A DNA stretch of 6,004 nucleotides, from NCBI GenBank assembly GCA_035506295.1, contig DATJPR010000274.1:1-6004 (forward strand), read 5' to 3'. The notes beneath the pieces are model-generated. The model did no database searches, had not been told where the DNA came from, and saw only the letters and a list, made by a program, of their open reading frames with translations. Of this stretch, positions 5,440 to 6,004 are shown piece after piece (position 1 is the stretch's first letter; each line of letters opens with the position of its first letter). The stretch is from DATJPR01 sp035506295. Lineage in GTDB: Bacteria > Bacteroidota > Ignavibacteria > UBA10030 > UBA6906. The translations under genes and the position numbers were made by a program.

Positions 5440-5467
5440 AGAAGGCGGTGTTAACCGGGATGAGGTT

Positions 5468-6004
5468 TCAAAAATTCCAGGGAGAGAGAAATTCCCAGAG
5501 CGAAGCTATCAAGAAAATGGGTATCGCAACAAGATACAATCTGCCCCAATCGAGGAGCGCCTCCTTCGGGAAAATGCGAAGGACCTTCGCGCCCTGGTAG
5601 TGCGGCCGAGGTCGGAGGAGCGCCACACCCGTGTTGACCCCGGCACCGATGCTCACGGAGTACGCAATGATCTGGAGAAGGAGCGTGAGAGCGAAGTATG
5701 TTGCGGAAGGAAGCGTGTTCAATCGGCTTGAGTGATCCCCCCGCACGGAGACGATACCTCCGATCCATCCCTGATACGCGACAAGCGGATAGGGAAACAC
5801 TATGGCCATTCCCATCAGCGACGTCGGAACCGATCCGATGATCAGATTAGCGCCGAAGTCCATGAAAGCAGCCTGCAGGTGACCGCCGCCGAAATTGGTG
5901 GTGACGATGGCATCGTTCTTCACGGCATCGCCTACGAGCCGATCACGATGGTCCAGGGCGAAGGTGTTTCCCCAGGTGACCATCGCAATGCCGACGATGG
6001 CGGA
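5468..6004 (-). CDS. C-terminal part of a multi-pass membrane protein, SpoIIM/DUF95-like (5' end outside window)
   Basis: The frame is open from the window edge to a TGA at 5470-5468, giving the last 178 residues. An internal Met is present at 5983, but the preceding codons (SAIVGIA) continue the hydrophobic segment, so the true start lies beyond the window. Four hydrophobic stretches are visible: near SAIVGIAMVTWG, a long pair-like region from LIIGSVPTSLMG to YQGWIGGIVSV, TYFALTLLLQIIAYSVSIGAG, and LYLVAIPIFLIASLWEFLSP. The ending WEFLSPW and the glycine-rich AYSVSIGAGVNTG resemble the C-terminal half of stage II sporulation protein M-type (DUF95) proteins. These are widespread in non-sporulating bacteria and archaea, so no sporulation role is implied. 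Similarity is by eye and tentative. It probably heads or continues an operon with the alpha/beta hydrolase, 28 bases downstream. Confidence 0.8.
   Translation of the reverse strand, partial: SAIVGIAMVTWGNTFALDHRDRLVGDAVKNDAIVTTNFGGGHLQAAFMDFGANLIIGSVPTSLMGMAIVFPYPLVAYQGWIGGIVSVRGDHSSRLNTLPSATYFALTLLLQIIAYSVSIGAGVNTGVALLRPRPHYQGAKVLRIFPKEALLDWGRLYLVAIPIFLIASLWEFLSPWNF

Overview
The window looks like ordinary chromosome from a moderately GC-rich bacterium. Shine-Dalgarno sites are recognisable before most genes, genes are closely packed on both strands, and no plasmid, phage, insertion-sequence, CRISPR, tRNA or rRNA feature was found. The phylum cannot be fixed from the sequence alone. The many short intergenic repeats and the gene mix would suit an environmental free-living heterotroph, possibly of the Bacteroidota/Ignavibacteria type, but this is a guess.

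Layout, left to right. (1) Positions 2-88 hold the C-terminal end of a membrane protein on the + strand. (2) A 288-base spacer (89-376) follows. It contains a long imperfect inverted repeat (118-298) and a perfect 8-bp dyad (330-349) just before a small gene. (3) A 63-residue, highly charged, probably coiled-coil protein lies on the + strand (377-568). Its 3' end overlaps by 22 bases the 3' end of the convergent gene. (4) On the - strand, a zinc-dependent polyol/sugar dehydrogenase (2193-3227) is followed downstream by an FGGY-family sugar kinase (547-2034). A second imperfect inverted repeat (2081-2175) lies between them. (5) A divergent promoter region (3228-3498) is mostly filled by 26 exactly phased heptanucleotides (3277-3458). 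(6) An aldo/keto reductase lies on the + strand (3499-4491). (7) On the - strand, a membrane-anchored alpha/beta hydrolase (4501-5439) is preceded by the C-terminal part of a multi-pass membrane protein resembling SpoIIM/DUF95 (5468-6004, cut by the window edge).

The central genes suggest one carbohydrate module. The aldo/keto reductase could reduce a sugar aldehyde or oxidise a sugar. The medium-chain dehydrogenase could interconvert a polyol and a ketose. The FGGY kinase would phosphorylate the resulting ketose. Xylitol to xylulose to xylulose 5-phosphate is the obvious reading, but the kinase has a glycerol-kinase-like NQRET motif where typical XylB enzymes have a different one, so the substrate is open.

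No wholly new system is evident. The most notable structure is outside the genes: three separate intergenic spacers carry degenerate repeats with a 7-base period but different unit sequences, and two of these are folded into long palindromes.
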